Assembly (NCBI GenBank): GCA_030636745.1 | Contig: DAOVWH010000009.1 | Location: 1-23,878 of the forward strand | From: UBA1672 sp023140905 | GTDB taxonomy: Bacteria > Pseudomonadota > Alphaproteobacteria > Micavibrionales > Micavibrionaceae | Direction: 5' to 3' | Length of the DNA stretch: 23,878 nt | Shown here: positions 7,224-14,751 of the stretch, piece after piece | Numbering within the stretch: position 1 is the stretch's first letter | How the letters are laid out: every line of letters begins with the position of its first letter | Made by a program: the position numbers and the translations under genes | Notes under the pieces: generated by a model | The model's database searches: none | What the model saw: the letters and a program-made list of their open reading frames with translations, nothing else | What the model was told of the DNA's origin: nothing

Positions 7224-7895
7224 TCAGGATCGCTTCCGGCGCAAAAGAACATATAGCGCTCCTTCTCCGCCGTGATTAGGGCGGGCGGGCTGGATATCCA
7301 GTATATAGGAAAAAAGAGGTGACATGCACAGCCATTGCGGTGTCTTTTGTTTCAATACGCCAACATGCTCAATACATTCAAGCAGGTTTTGATTTCCATG
7401 ACGTGGCTGGCCTTTTCCCGTAACAATAAGAATACAGCGTTTACCCGCATTATGTGCGAAAGGGATATATTCAAGCAAAGCTTGATGTGCTTGTTGTTGG
7501 GTCATGCCATGCAAATCCAGACGACCATCTATAGAAATTTGCCCACGTTTTAAACGGCGGCGCGTTTGCTTATCTATATCAGCTAATTTTTCTGGAATTC
7601 CTACAGGTGCGGTCTCGATAGTAATGCCATTATCAATGCTAACATCCATGCCCAAAGAAAAATCCCGCAAGTCGGGTGAAGATGTATCAGTTATGCCGGT
7701 TCTAGCTTTATCTTTACTTACGTTCTCGCCATTATCAGATTGCTTTTGTTTATTCCGGTATACTTCGTTTTTATTTTCTAACGGAGTAATATCCCGAATA
7801 ACCGTATCCCATAACGCCTCATCTTCTTGTTTTAGAGGGTCTTTTTTGTTTGTGCCTTTATTTTTACTCTGGCTTTTTTTATAATGATCGGTCAT
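7224..7895 (-). CDS. Smr-domain protein (putative endonuclease-like)
   Basis: 223 residues from ATG 7895. In-frame sequence runs to 7967 but would overlap the divergent gene, and the extension (Arg/His then hydrophobic) is not typical; no ribosome site is obvious at either start. Residues 1-110 are polar and probably unstructured. Residues 118-223 are an Smr domain: GRLDLHGMTQQQAH with the LDLHG motif at 126-130, IVTGKG at 157-162, and the C-terminal HGGEGALYVLLRR (208-220) characteristic of stand-alone alphaproteobacterial Smr proteins. Smr domains in other proteins bind or nick branched DNA or cleave RNA; the role of these stand-alone members is not settled. It lies upstream of dnaQ on the same strand. 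Confidence 0.85.
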   Translation of the reverse strand: MTDHYKKSQSKNKGTNKKDPLKQEDEALWDTVIRDITPLENKNEVYRNKQKQSDNGENVSKDKARTGITDTSSPDLRDFSLGMDVSIDNGITIETAPVGIPEKLADIDKQTRRRLKRGQISIDGRLDLHGMTQQQAHQALLEYIPFAHNAGKRCILIVTGKGQPRHGNQNLLECIEHVGVLKQKTPQWLCMSPLFSYILDIQPARPNHGGEGALYVLLRRKRS

Positions 7896-7937
7896 GATGT
7901 AGTATAAACTTAATCTTAATTTTACAAATAAAATACT

Positions 7938-8753
7938 ATGTTTTCTTGCTCTAGAAATAAAAAACAATCATACAGATTTCTAAGGAAAATCTTTGTTATA
8001 TTTACTTTAAGCACGGTTCTTATAACCGGGGCATTGTCTGCAAATGCTCAAGAGTATTTAGATACCAAGATTACATCAAAGGAAAAAGCTGTTTTTGCAT
8101 TTTTTAGATCAGCGGGAGTTGCACCTGATTATGAATATTGGATCAAATCCAGTAGGATTTATCAGGCATTAAGCGAGAAAAAACAAGAAGAATATCTTAT
8201 CAAAGAAATGTTACGTTTGGGCCGTGGGTATGGTTTATATGATCTTAATACTGATGTATTGGAACTTAAGGTCCCCATTATTGTGAAATATCATCCAGTC
8301 GAGGAAGAGGGGGAAAAGCCATGTCTCACATTCCGCTTTTTTCAGATAAGCGATAAAAAAATTCCAATCTTTGATTTCTCGTTTGGGGAAGATGTTATTT
8401 CCCTTATTATTAATCAGCTTGAAATCTTTTCTGATCTGAAATTATCGCAAGAACAAGATGAGGCTGTGCGCTCGAAGATTCCTTATGAATATGACGAATT
8501 TGATGCAGAGCTGGAAATTCATGCGCAAGTTTATAAAGCGGATTATAAGCATCCTATTCGTCAGGAAGGCGCACCGACAAGATGGCTGATGATGGGGCGT
8601 ATTGCTTATCTAAAATGCGTTGTAGATTCTATGTATATGCAGCAAACTCACATCTTATGGGATTATCTTTCTCCATCGTATGAAGAGCAATTTCGTATCA
8701 AAAACATGCCTGAAGAAGAAAAATATCCGCATCCTTACGATTTATTCAAATGA
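7938..8753 (+). CDS. Secreted (periplasmic) protein of unknown function
   Basis: 271 residues from ATG 7938; no clear ribosome site. A signal peptide is evident: basic start (SRNKKQSYRFLRK), hydrophobic IFVIFTLSTVLITGALS, then ANA-QE as the likely signal peptidase I site near residue 37. The mature part is acidic, has few Cys, and has no repeats or membrane segments. A tyrosine-rich block (PSYEEQF...EEEKYPHPYDLF) ends the protein. I do not recognise the family with confidence; DUF4852 is one candidate to test. It is divergent from the Smr gene (42 bp apart). A perfect hairpin (8780-8795) follows the stop but has no T run. Confidence 0.75.
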   Translation: MFSCSRNKKQSYRFLRKIFVIFTLSTVLITGALSANAQEYLDTKITSKEKAVFAFFRSAGVAPDYEYWIKSSRIYQALSEKKQEEYLIKEMLRLGRGYGLYDLNTDVLELKVPIIVKYHPVEEEGEKPCLTFRFFQISDKKIPIFDFSFGEDVISLIINQLEIFSDLKLSQEQDEAVRSKIPYEYDEFDAELEIHAQVYKADYKHPIRQEGAPTRWLMMGRIAYLKCVVDSMYMQQTHILWDYLSPSYEEQFRIKNMPEEEKYPHPYDLFK

Positions 8754-8779
8754 ATACGGATTGGTATTAATCTAGTTGT

Positions 8780-8795
8780 AGAGCTTAAAAGCTCT
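8780..8795. other. Short perfect hairpin downstream of the secreted protein gene
   Basis: AGAGCTT-AA-AAGCTCT is a perfect 7-bp stem with a 2-nt centre, 27 bp after the stop codon. It is followed by CGCGAACG rather than a T run, so it is not a classic intrinsic terminator. It may help end or protect the transcript. Confidence 0.35.
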
Positions 8796-8808
8796 CGCGA
8801 ACGTGTGT

Positions 8809-8824
8809 TATAGTAGTTTCACTT
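8809..8824 (+). repeat. Single half-copy of the dispersed intergenic repeat
   Basis: TATAGTAGTTTCACTT matches the left end of the copies at 16691, 21346 and 21640. No inverted partner is found before rplK, so this is a solo or truncated copy. Confidence 0.6.
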
Positions 8825-8847
8825 TCTTAAAGGAAAGCTGATTTTTC

Positions 8848-8876
8848 TTGATTTCTTCTCTTTCATTGTCTATGGT
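8848..8876 (+). promoter_or_regulatory. Candidate promoter of rplK-rplA
   Basis: TTGATT (8848-8853) and TATGGT (8871-8876) are separated by 17 nt. The predicted start near 8883 would place the L1-binding hairpin at the very 5' end of the mRNA. The -10 matches 4 of 6. Confidence 0.45.
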
Positions 8877-8884
8877 CCAACGCG

Positions 8885-8938
8885 AAGTTGTGGAAGGTCG
8901 TCACGTTAAGGCCCTTATGTGAGCCGAACCACGCAACT
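8885..8938 (+). promoter_or_regulatory. Ribosomal L1-binding leader (L1 autoregulation site)
   Basis: The leader of rplK folds as an outer stem GTTGTGG (8887-8893) with CCACGCAAC (8929-8937, one bulged G). An internal loop (AAGGTCG against AGCCGAA) and an inner hairpin around TCACG...TGTGA (8901-8922) follow. The strands GTGGAAGG and TGAGCCGAACC resemble the L1-binding part of 23S rRNA helices 76-77 (GUGGGAGG and GGAGCCGACC in E. coli), which is how known L1 leaders work: excess L1 binds its own mRNA and blocks translation. It is placed about 35 nt before the rplK ATG. Identified from memory of the motif, without a covariance search. Confidence 0.7.
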
Positions 8939-8970
8939 CCTAAAAGCTATTGATATAAAGGAGATTAATA

Positions 8971-9405
8971 ATGGCAAAAGTAAAAAAGGTATCGGGTTGT
9001 ATTAACCTGACGATTACGGGTGGTGTTGCTAACCCGTCTCCGCCAGTTGGACCGGCTTTGGGTCAACACGGCGTTAATATTATGGAATTCTGTAAAGCGT
9101 TTAACGCTAAAACAGAAGATAGCAAGGGTATTCCTATTCCTGTTGTTATCACTGTTTATGAAGACCGGTCTTTTGATTTCATAACAAAAACACCACCGGC
9201 AAGCTACTTCCTTAAAAAAGCAGCTAAAGTAAAAAGTGGTGCGAGTGACCCTAGCCGCGAAACTGTTGGCCAAGTGTGTCGTTCACAAGTTAAAGAAATT
9301 GCTGAGAAAAAAATGCAGGATCTGAATGCAAATGACATTAAAGCAGCAATGAAAATTATCGAAGGCTCAGCCCGTTCTATGGGTATCGAAGTCGTGGAGG
9401 GTTAG
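8971..9405 (+). CDS. rplK: 50S ribosomal protein L11
   Basis: Binds the GTPase-associated region of 23S rRNA with the L7/L12 stalk base. 144 residues, normal length. It shows the family N-terminus (SGCINLTITGGVANPSPPVG then PALGQHGVNIMEFCKAFN), the TPPASYFLKKAA hinge, and the C-terminal rRNA-binding domain ending NDIKAAMKIIEGSARSMGIE. The start ATG 8971 has AAAGGAG at 8956-8962. It is followed by rplA after 4 bp. Upstream there is no nusG or secE and downstream no rplJ; the pair stands alone with its own leader and terminator, unlike the usual cluster. Confidence 0.97.
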   Translation: MAKVKKVSGCINLTITGGVANPSPPVGPALGQHGVNIMEFCKAFNAKTEDSKGIPIPVVITVYEDRSFDFITKTPPASYFLKKAAKVKSGASDPSRETVGQVCRSQVKEIAEKKMQDLNANDIKAAMKIIEGSARSMGIEVVEG

Positions 9406-9409
9406 ATCA

Positions 9410-10111
9410 ATGGCGCAAAAAACTAAAAAAACAAAAGATTCTGCACAAAAAGTAGATCGTAACAAATTCTACGCTTTGGATGAGGCAATCGCTCTTCTTA
9501 AAGACTGTGCTTCAGTGCGTAAATTTGATGAAACAATTGAAGTTGCATTAAATCTTGGTATAGACCCAAAACATACGGATCAGCAAGTGCGCGGTATGGT
9601 AACACTTCCAAATGGAACAGGTGCAACTGTGCGTGTGGCTGTGTTTGCTAAAGACGATAAGGCTAAAGAAGCAAAAGCTGCTGGGGCGGATATCGTCGGA
9701 GCAGAAGACCTCTTGGAAAAAATTCAGGGAGGTATGCTCGATTTTGATCGTTGTATTGCTACTCCTGACATGATGGGATTAGTTGGGCGTGTTGCTAGAA
9801 TTTTGGGACCTAAAGGTCTTATGCCAAACCCAAAACTTGGTACAGTAACACCTGACATCGAAAAAGCTGTGAAAGATGCTAAAGGTGGCGCATTGGAATT
9901 TCGTGCTGAAAAAGCCGGTATTATCCATGCTCGCGTAGGAAAAGCCTCTTTCACCGATAAGAAGTTAGCTGAAAATGTTGCTGCTTTTATTGAAGCTCTA
10001 AAAAAAGCAAAACCTTCAGGTGTAAAAGGAACATATATAGAGAAAGTTTCATTGTCTTCTACAATGGGACCGGGCCTTAAGGTTGATCTTGAAAGCATAA
10101 GTGCAGCATAA
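9410..10111 (+). CDS. rplA: 50S ribosomal protein L1
   Basis: Forms the L1 stalk of the large subunit and represses its own operon by binding the leader upstream of rplK. 233 residues, normal length. Conserved blocks are KFDETIEVALNLGIDPKHTD, QVRGMVTLPNGTG, the VGRVARILGPKGLMPNPKLG core, and the C-terminal KPSGVKGTYIEKVSLSSTMG. The ribosome site GGAGG lies inside the last codons of rplK, so translation is probably coupled. An intrinsic terminator follows at 10148-10178, inside a copy of the dispersed repeat. Confidence 0.97.
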   Translation: MAQKTKKTKDSAQKVDRNKFYALDEAIALLKDCASVRKFDETIEVALNLGIDPKHTDQQVRGMVTLPNGTGATVRVAVFAKDDKAKEAKAAGADIVGAEDLLEKIQGGMLDFDRCIATPDMMGLVGRVARILGPKGLMPNPKLGTVTPDIEKAVKDAKGGALEFRAEKAGIIHARVGKASFTDKKLAENVAAFIEALKKAKPSGVKGTYIEKVSLSSTMGPGLKVDLESISAA

Positions 10112-10118
10112 AAGCTTT

Positions 10119-10194
10119 TATAGTAATTTCATTTAAGAATAATTAGAGGCGCTTGGGATTTTCTTAAGCGCCTTTTTTAAGTGAAACGACTATA
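10119..10194. repeat. Dispersed inverted-repeat element carrying the rplA terminator
   Basis: The left end TATAGTAATTTCATTTAAG (from 10119) and the right end TTAAGTGAAACGACTATA (10177-10194) are inverted complements of each other with a few changes. They enclose a GC-rich hairpin. The copy fills the whole gap between the converging rplA and xth genes. Confidence 0.75.
10148..10178 (+). terminator. Intrinsic terminator of rplK-rplA
   Basis: Stem GGCGCTT (10148-10154) and AAGCGCC (10166-10172), 11-nt loop, followed directly by six T (10173-10178). In the other direction the hairpin is followed by TCTAATTATT, so termination of the xth transcript would be weaker. Confidence 0.85.
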
Positions 10195-10199
10195 TTATG

Positions 10200-10988
10200 C
10201 TACAAGTCTAATTCAACATATACGGGAACATGATCGCTTGGTTTTTCCCAGTCGCGAGCATGTCTGAGAATTTTGTGATCTTTTAAAGCACTTTCCAAAG
10301 GTGGGGTTATCCAGACGTGATCTAGTCTGCGCCCACGATTTGACTTCCCCCAGTCACGATTGCGATATGACCACCATGTATAGCATTTCTCTTCAGTAGG
10401 AACAAAACGTCGTGCGACATCAATCCAGCCTATAGAAGACTGCATCGCATTGTGTTTTTCAACTTCAATCGGGGTATGAGAGATAACTTTTAAAAGTTGT
10501 TTATGGGACCAGACATCATTTTCAAGTGGAGCCGTATTAAAATCTCCGACGGCAATCATTGGTGTGTCACACGTGTAATGCGTTGCAAAGAAATCGCGCA
10601 TATCATCAATGAAATCAAGCTTATGAGCAAATTTTTTGTTAATGCTACGATCCGGTTCATCACCACCGGCAGGAATGTAAATATTATGGAGCTGAAACTC
10701 AGGAAAGCTCACGGCGATATGGCGGCAATCATTTTTTCCCAAGCGTTCAAAAATCCGAGGGTTTTCGAAGGGGCGGCGTGAGATGATTGCTACACCGTTA
10801 TATCCCTTCATCCCTTTATAATGTAAGTGCTCAAAACCGGCATCAATAAAGGTTTGAGCCGGGAAGTGTTCGTCCGGTGTTTTGGTTTCTTGCAGACAAA
10901 TAACATCAGCTTTGACCTCATTAATCAGGTCAATAACAAGATTCTGCCGCAGGCGTACGGAGTTAATATTCCAAGTAACAAGACGCAT
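10200..10988 (-). CDS. xthA: Exodeoxyribonuclease III / AP endonuclease
   Basis: Class II AP endonuclease with 3'-5' exonuclease activity, used in base-excision repair. 262 residues, normal for the family. Catalytic motifs: N7 (TWNINSVR), E34 (CLQETK), IYIPAGGDEPD (103-113), D149/N151 (AVGDFNTAP), RRLDHVWITP, and C-terminal SDHVPV with the catalytic His. All active-site residues look intact. The ATG at 10988 lies 8 bp after the ybaB stop codon, so it is probably the third gene of a dnaX-ybaB-xth transcript. No separate ribosome site is obvious, which fits translational coupling. Confidence 0.95.
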   Translation of the reverse strand: MRLVTWNINSVRLRQNLVIDLINEVKADVICLQETKTPDEHFPAQTFIDAGFEHLHYKGMKGYNGVAIISRRPFENPRIFERLGKNDCRHIAVSFPEFQLHNIYIPAGGDEPDRSINKKFAHKLDFIDDMRDFFATHYTCDTPMIAVGDFNTAPLENDVWSHKQLLKVISHTPIEVEKHNAMQSSIGWIDVARRFVPTEEKCYTWWSYRNRDWGKSNRGRRLDHVWITPPLESALKDHKILRHARDWEKPSDHVPVYVELDL

Positions 10989-10996
10989 TTTTACGG

Positions 10997-11335
10997 TTAT
11001 AGTGGCATGTCGCTTTCGCCAATATTAGCAAGGTCTTCAGGCAAGCCAAGGCCTTTTAGTGCGGATTCGGTTTCTTGTTTGATGCGTTCTTCTTTTGCTT
11101 CGTTGGCTGTGTTAATTGCTGCAACAATAAGATCTTCGAGCATTTCTTTTTCTGCTTCCATCAAGCTTTGGTCGATCTCAATGCTTTGTGCATCGCCACT
11201 ACACGTGATCGTAAGTTTTATTAATCCACCGCCGGAAACGCTTTCAACGGTAAGATCTTTGAGTTTTTCTTGAATCTCCTGAAGCGTTGTTTGAACTTCC
11301 TGAGCTTGTTTCATCATTTTTTGCATGTTTAGCAT
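10997..11335 (-). CDS. ybaB: YbaB/EbfC family nucleoid-associated protein
   Basis: 112 residues, normal for this small dimeric DNA-binding family. It begins MLNMQKMMKQAQEVQTTLQE and contains the family block VESVSGGGLIKLTITCSGDA, followed by IDQSLM and the LEDLIVAAINTANEAKE helix. AAGGA lies 9 nt before ATG 11335. It lies 37 bp after dnaX, a conserved pairing in many bacteria. recR, which commonly follows, is replaced here by xth. Confidence 0.95.
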   Translation of the reverse strand: MLNMQKMMKQAQEVQTTLQEIQEKLKDLTVESVSGGGLIKLTITCSGDAQSIEIDQSLMEAEKEMLEDLIVAAINTANEAKEERIKQETESALKGLGLPEDLANIGESDMPL

Positions 11336-11372
11336 GTTATGACATTCCTTTTTGTTTATCTTTGTTTCATTC

Positions 11373-13196
11373 TTATTCTTTATTCTGGGAGGTATTATGC
11401 ACTACATTTATCAGTTTTGCATCCGGGAAAAGCTCTAAAATATTTTCTACAAGCGGGACTTTTGCAATGTCTTGCATTTCCTGCATATGTGTAGCTTCGT
11501 CTATGCTGGCTAATGTTGGTGCACCAGAGGCATTAGATAATACTACCATCCATATTTGTCCGGTAATCTCACATAGTGTCTTACGTAGATTTTGGGATAA
11601 ATCAGGCTGAGCTGTTTCTTCCAAGCGTAATTCTATTTTCCCTTTTGGAGAAGCCCCGTAATTATCATGGTTGAGTTTTACAAAATGTGCCGCGTAGTAA
11701 AGCTGGCTGGCTAAAAGCAGCTCATCGTGTTTTTCCAATAGCACTATAACATCTTGCAAGGTTTTTAGCGTTGGCATAGTTTCTGAGTTTGGTTCTGAGT
11801 CTGGAACAATTGAAAGCTCTGGCGCTGATTGGGCGCGAATTGTTTCTTGTCCATGTGTGCCGGTTGCCCCATCATTTTGTATGGTTGGGGGAGGTGTGAA
11901 ATCTTGATGGTGGATGTTCTCTGGTGATGGTGATGCGGTTAGAGAGGCTGTTGTTCCAGTTGATGCCTTTTCGCCAGATGTTGGTGATGTTACGTTCGCT
12001 TCGGTATTTGTGTCTATATCCTTGAGCTTTTTAACTAAATCAGATGGATTTGGTAAATTCGCTGCATAGGCCAGACGGATGATAACCATTTCTGCCGCGC
12101 TTTGCGCATTAGGTGCGCTAGCAATTTCATCTAGCCCTTTAAGCAGGATTTGCCAAGCCTTATTTAAAGAGGGCATGGAAATCTTTTTTGCCATATTTCT
12201 TGCCCGGTCAAGCTGATCGCCGGATAGAACCTGGTTGACATCTTCTAATTCTGGTACGGCGCGTAACTTGGTTAAAAGATGAACAAGATCCAGCAAATCT
12301 TGTAAAATAACAATAGGTGCACCGCCATCTTTAAATATTTTGTCAAAAATGCCTAAAGCTTCGGGTATGTCACCTTCAAGGGCTTTTTCCAAAAGATCGA
12401 GATTCCGGGCACGGTCAGCTAATCCCAACATGTTCTGAACAAGGGTGGTTGTAAGTTCTTTATCTGATAGTGCCATAGCTTGATCGAGCAGGCTTAATCC
12501 GTCGCGGATAGAGCCATCAGCAGCGCGGGCTATCATGGATAATGCTTCTTCCTCAACTGTGAAGCCTTCAGAATCGCAAATCGATTTGAAATGAGGCATA
12601 AGCAAATCAACGCCGACACGTTGTAAATCAAAGCGCTGGCAACGGGAAAGAACGGTAATTGGGACTTTGCGTATTTCTGTTGTGGCAAAGATGAATTTTA
12701 CATGCTCCGGTGGTTCTTCCAATGTTTTCAATAACGCATTAAAAGCGTTTTTCGAGAGCATATGCACTTCGTCAATAACATAGATTTTATAGCGGGCCTC
12801 AGTAGGTGCGTAACGTACGCCATCGAGAATCTCGCGAATATCATCAACACCTGTGCGACTGGCTGCATCCATCTCGATCACATCAGGGTGGCGGTCTTCG
12901 GATATAGCCTGACATAACGGGCAGTCAGAAGTATCCCCTGTAGTTGGGGAGCTTGTGCCGTCCGGGCCTTTGTAATTCAAGGCTTTAGCTATAATACGCG
13001 CCGTAGTGGTTTTCCCCACGCCTCGTATACCAGTCAGCATAAAAGCATGGGCAACACGCCCGGATTTAATCGCATTTTTTAATGTACGCACTAAAGCATC
13101 TTGTCCTACTAGCCCATCAAAGCTTTGTGGACGGTACTTGCGCGCTAATACGCGGTACTCTTTCATTTTTTCAATATTCTTATCTGTATCAGCCAT
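11373..13196 (-). CDS. dnaX: DNA polymerase III subunits gamma/tau
   Basis: Clamp-loader AAA+ ATPase. 607 residues. The motor is intact: Walker A GIRGVGKTT (56-64), Walker B IYVIDEVHML (138-147), sensor TTE (172-174), and SRC (184-186). The zinc module is reduced: only C92 and C95 (CPLC) remain, where E. coli has four cysteines, and the preceding loop GPDGTSSPTTGDTSD is Cys-free. Domain III follows to about residue 370, then a low-complexity Ser/Thr/Pro linker (~395-470) and a C-terminal tau-type region. I see no convincing frameshift signal for a short gamma form. TTGCAG-17 nt-TAAATA ends only 7 nt before the ATG, so the mRNA may be leaderless. The first gene of dnaX-ybaB-xth. Confidence 0.95.
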   Translation of the reverse strand: MADTDKNIEKMKEYRVLARKYRPQSFDGLVGQDALVRTLKNAIKSGRVAHAFMLTGIRGVGKTTTARIIAKALNYKGPDGTSSPTTGDTSDCPLCQAISEDRHPDVIEMDAASRTGVDDIREILDGVRYAPTEARYKIYVIDEVHMLSKNAFNALLKTLEEPPEHVKFIFATTEIRKVPITVLSRCQRFDLQRVGVDLLMPHFKSICDSEGFTVEEEALSMIARAADGSIRDGLSLLDQAMALSDKELTTTLVQNMLGLADRARNLDLLEKALEGDIPEALGIFDKIFKDGGAPIVILQDLLDLVHLLTKLRAVPELEDVNQVLSGDQLDRARNMAKKISMPSLNKAWQILLKGLDEIASAPNAQSAAEMVIIRLAYAANLPNPSDLVKKLKDIDTNTEANVTSPTSGEKASTGTTASLTASPSPENIHHQDFTPPPTIQNDGATGTHGQETIRAQSAPELSIVPDSEPNSETMPTLKTLQDVIVLLEKHDELLLASQLYYAAHFVKLNHDNYGASPKGKIELRLEETAQPDLSQNLRKTLCEITGQIWMVVLSNASGAPTLASIDEATHMQEMQDIAKVPLVENILELFPDAKLINVVHNTSQNKE

Positions 13197-13307
13197 AGCT
13201 TCATATTTAGAGCAATTCCCTTATTTCTGCAAGTATCCGGCATTAATAATGTAGAATTTACCCCAATCTTTAGTTTGGTGTTGGGGCGTGTGATCCATAA
13301 TTACGGG

Positions 13308-13341
13308 CATCCGGAGGAATAGAAACTTCCGGGTGTTTTTT
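13308..13341 (+). terminator. Orphan intrinsic terminator on the plus strand between SRP RNA and dnaX
   Basis: A 10-bp stem (CATCCGGAGG, 13308-13317, with CTTCCGGGTG, 13326-13335, two G-U pairs) is followed by six T (13336-13341). No plus-strand gene lies upstream, because dnaX starts on the other strand at 13196. A smaller hairpin CCCCAA...TTGGGG (13261-13286) precedes it. The pair could be a short plus-strand RNA of about 80-90 nt. Only weak -10-like sequences (TAGAAT, 13252-13257) are seen. Confidence 0.5.
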
Positions 13342-13356
13342 ATGAAGATGTTCGAA

Positions 13357-13480
13357 AAAAGTGAGTGAGAATATTAGAAAGTGGAAAGCCGGATACGACC
13401 CGAAAAATTCGTTGGTGGCTGCTTTCTTTCGAATCTGACCAGGCTACAATCGATATTTCGCCCGCACCGACTTTCCAATA
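13357..13480 (-). ncRNA. ffs: Signal recognition particle RNA (4.5S type)
   Basis: On the minus strand the SRP core reads GCCTGGTCAG, ATTCGAAAGA, AAGCAGCC (13444 down to 13417). It aligns with the bacterial consensus CTGGTCAGGTCCGGAAGGAAGCAGCC, except that the GGAA tetraloop is GAAA and the next pairs are A/T-rich. The ends close as a 12-bp helix (AATATTGGAAAG with CTTTCTAATATT, one G-U), and a T6 run (13360-13355) follows. A strong promoter sits just upstream. The position before dnaX is the usual one in Alphaproteobacteria. The RNA pairs with Ffh to target ribosomes to the membrane. Exact ends are estimated. Confidence 0.85.
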
Positions 13481-13484
13481 TTAG

Positions 13485-13513
13485 TTTATAATGACCTAAA
13501 TGACATATTTCAA
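13485..13513 (-). promoter_or_regulatory. Promoter of the SRP RNA gene
   Basis: On the minus strand TTGAAA (13508-13513) lies 17 nt before TATAAA (13485-13490). Transcription would start about 6-7 nt before the first paired bases of the SRP RNA. Confidence 0.7.
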
Positions 13514-13623
13514 GAATTTATTGAATCTCATTTACTATATAATGGTCCCGGATCAGTTTTAATATTGCTAGGATTGTTTGTTTGTATATATATGGTAGTG
13601 CCATTTAAAGTAAGGAAGCTCTG

Positions 13624-14748
13624 ATGTCAGACTATGAAAACAACACGAAACCATCTTTAGAGAGTGAAAAACCAATTCCTGTTTCTAATTCAATGGCCGC
13701 ATTTAGCAATAAGCTGAATGATTTGTCAGAGTCTCTGGACCTTTTATATATAATTAACAATGCTAGCGGGCGGCATAAATTTCGTGAAAAATGGCCGGAT
13801 GTTGCCGAGTATATGTTTGATGAGCAGTTAACTGCATATGACGTTGATGGGTTTAACACCGAGCAGCGGGAACATCGTGCCAAGCTTGAAGAAGAGGCAG
13901 ATATGCGCCGTATTGAGCTTAAGACTACGATAAGCGAGCTGGTCGAGAAAAGCGTGGAGTCAGGGTCTTTGCAATTTGATTATGTGGGCAGTGTTATTGA
14001 TAAATATGGTGCTGTGATTGCTCAGTATCTTTATGAGAAAAATATAATCGAGCGCGTGCGTCCCGGCTCATTAGATGTAATAGAGACAAAAGAGGATGGG
14101 TCAAAAGATACGCGGCAATTAGATAATGATATGCCACAATCAAGTGTATCTCAGCAGGCACAAGCGCAAGCAAGTTCTCCAGCAGAGGCGAGCGCAGAAG
14201 AAGTGCAGGAAGAGGCAAAACTATCTGAGCTGGAAAAAGAAATATTGAGCAATCAAGTGCAGATATCTGATGCTGTGCATAAAGACGCTGCAAGCGCTGG
14301 TTCGATAGAAGATAAGGCACAGCAGCCACCAAATGTAATTCCTAAACAGGACACGCCATCTGAATTAAATGAAACACAGATAAGCGGGCATTCTTTGGAA
14401 GAGGATATCTTATTATCACAAAGTGTTGATCCAATGGATCATGTGCGGCCTATTGAGGTGTCCGATTCCCTTGGGCCTGATTCTTCTGTATCCGATTTTT
14501 CTGGGCAGGAAGGTGAGGCGGTCGATGGATCAATTCCAGAATTAGAGAAAGAGACTGAATTATCAGATGCCTCGTTAATTTCCGAAGAGCAAGCAGGACA
14601 GGAGTCTAAAGTATCTGCGCTTTCTTTGGATGAAGAGGCTTTGCGACAAGATTTATCACAAGCATTGCATGAGCAAAGTTCTGAAGAAAATCAGAAGACA
14701 GAATCACAAGGTGATGAAAACGATCAGAACAAGAATCAGGGCTTTTGA
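13624..14748 (+). CDS. Unknown acidic protein with a disordered Ser/Glu-rich half
   Basis: 374 residues from ATG 13624, with TAAGGAAG just upstream. Residues ~25-150 look folded and helical (FSNKLNDLSESLDLLYIINN, then EHRAKLEEEADMRRIELKTT, then VIDKYGAVIAQYLYEKNIIE). From about residue 160 to the end the sequence is Ser/Glu/Gln/Asp-rich, strongly acidic and probably disordered, with loose repeats of the type LSELEKEILS / SLEEDILLSQ / SLDEEALRQD. No signal peptide or membrane segment. It is the only plus-strand gene between dnaX and the export cluster and converges with the TolC-like gene. A TATAAT-like -10 lies at 13538-13543. I do not recognise the family; function unknown. Confidence 0.75.
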   Translation: MSDYENNTKPSLESEKPIPVSNSMAAFSNKLNDLSESLDLLYIINNASGRHKFREKWPDVAEYMFDEQLTAYDVDGFNTEQREHRAKLEEEADMRRIELKTTISELVEKSVESGSLQFDYVGSVIDKYGAVIAQYLYEKNIIERVRPGSLDVIETKEDGSKDTRQLDNDMPQSSVSQQAQAQASSPAEASAEEVQEEAKLSELEKEILSNQVQISDAVHKDAASAGSIEDKAQQPPNVIPKQDTPSELNETQISGHSLEEDILLSQSVDPMDHVRPIEVSDSLGPDSSVSDFSGQEGEAVDGSIPELEKETELSDASLISEEQAGQESKVSALSLDEEALRQDLSQALHEQSSEENQKTESQGDENDQNKNQGF

Positions 14749-14751
14749 ATC

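Noticed and set aside
8780..8795. Intrinsic terminator after the secreted-protein gene
   Set aside because: The hairpin is perfect but is followed by CGCGAACG, not a T run, so it is listed only as a hairpin.
12020..12040. AAAAAG in dnaX as a programmed frameshift site for a gamma form
   Set aside because: The heptamer does not fit the slippery pattern, and the -1 frame stays open for many codons instead of stopping soon.
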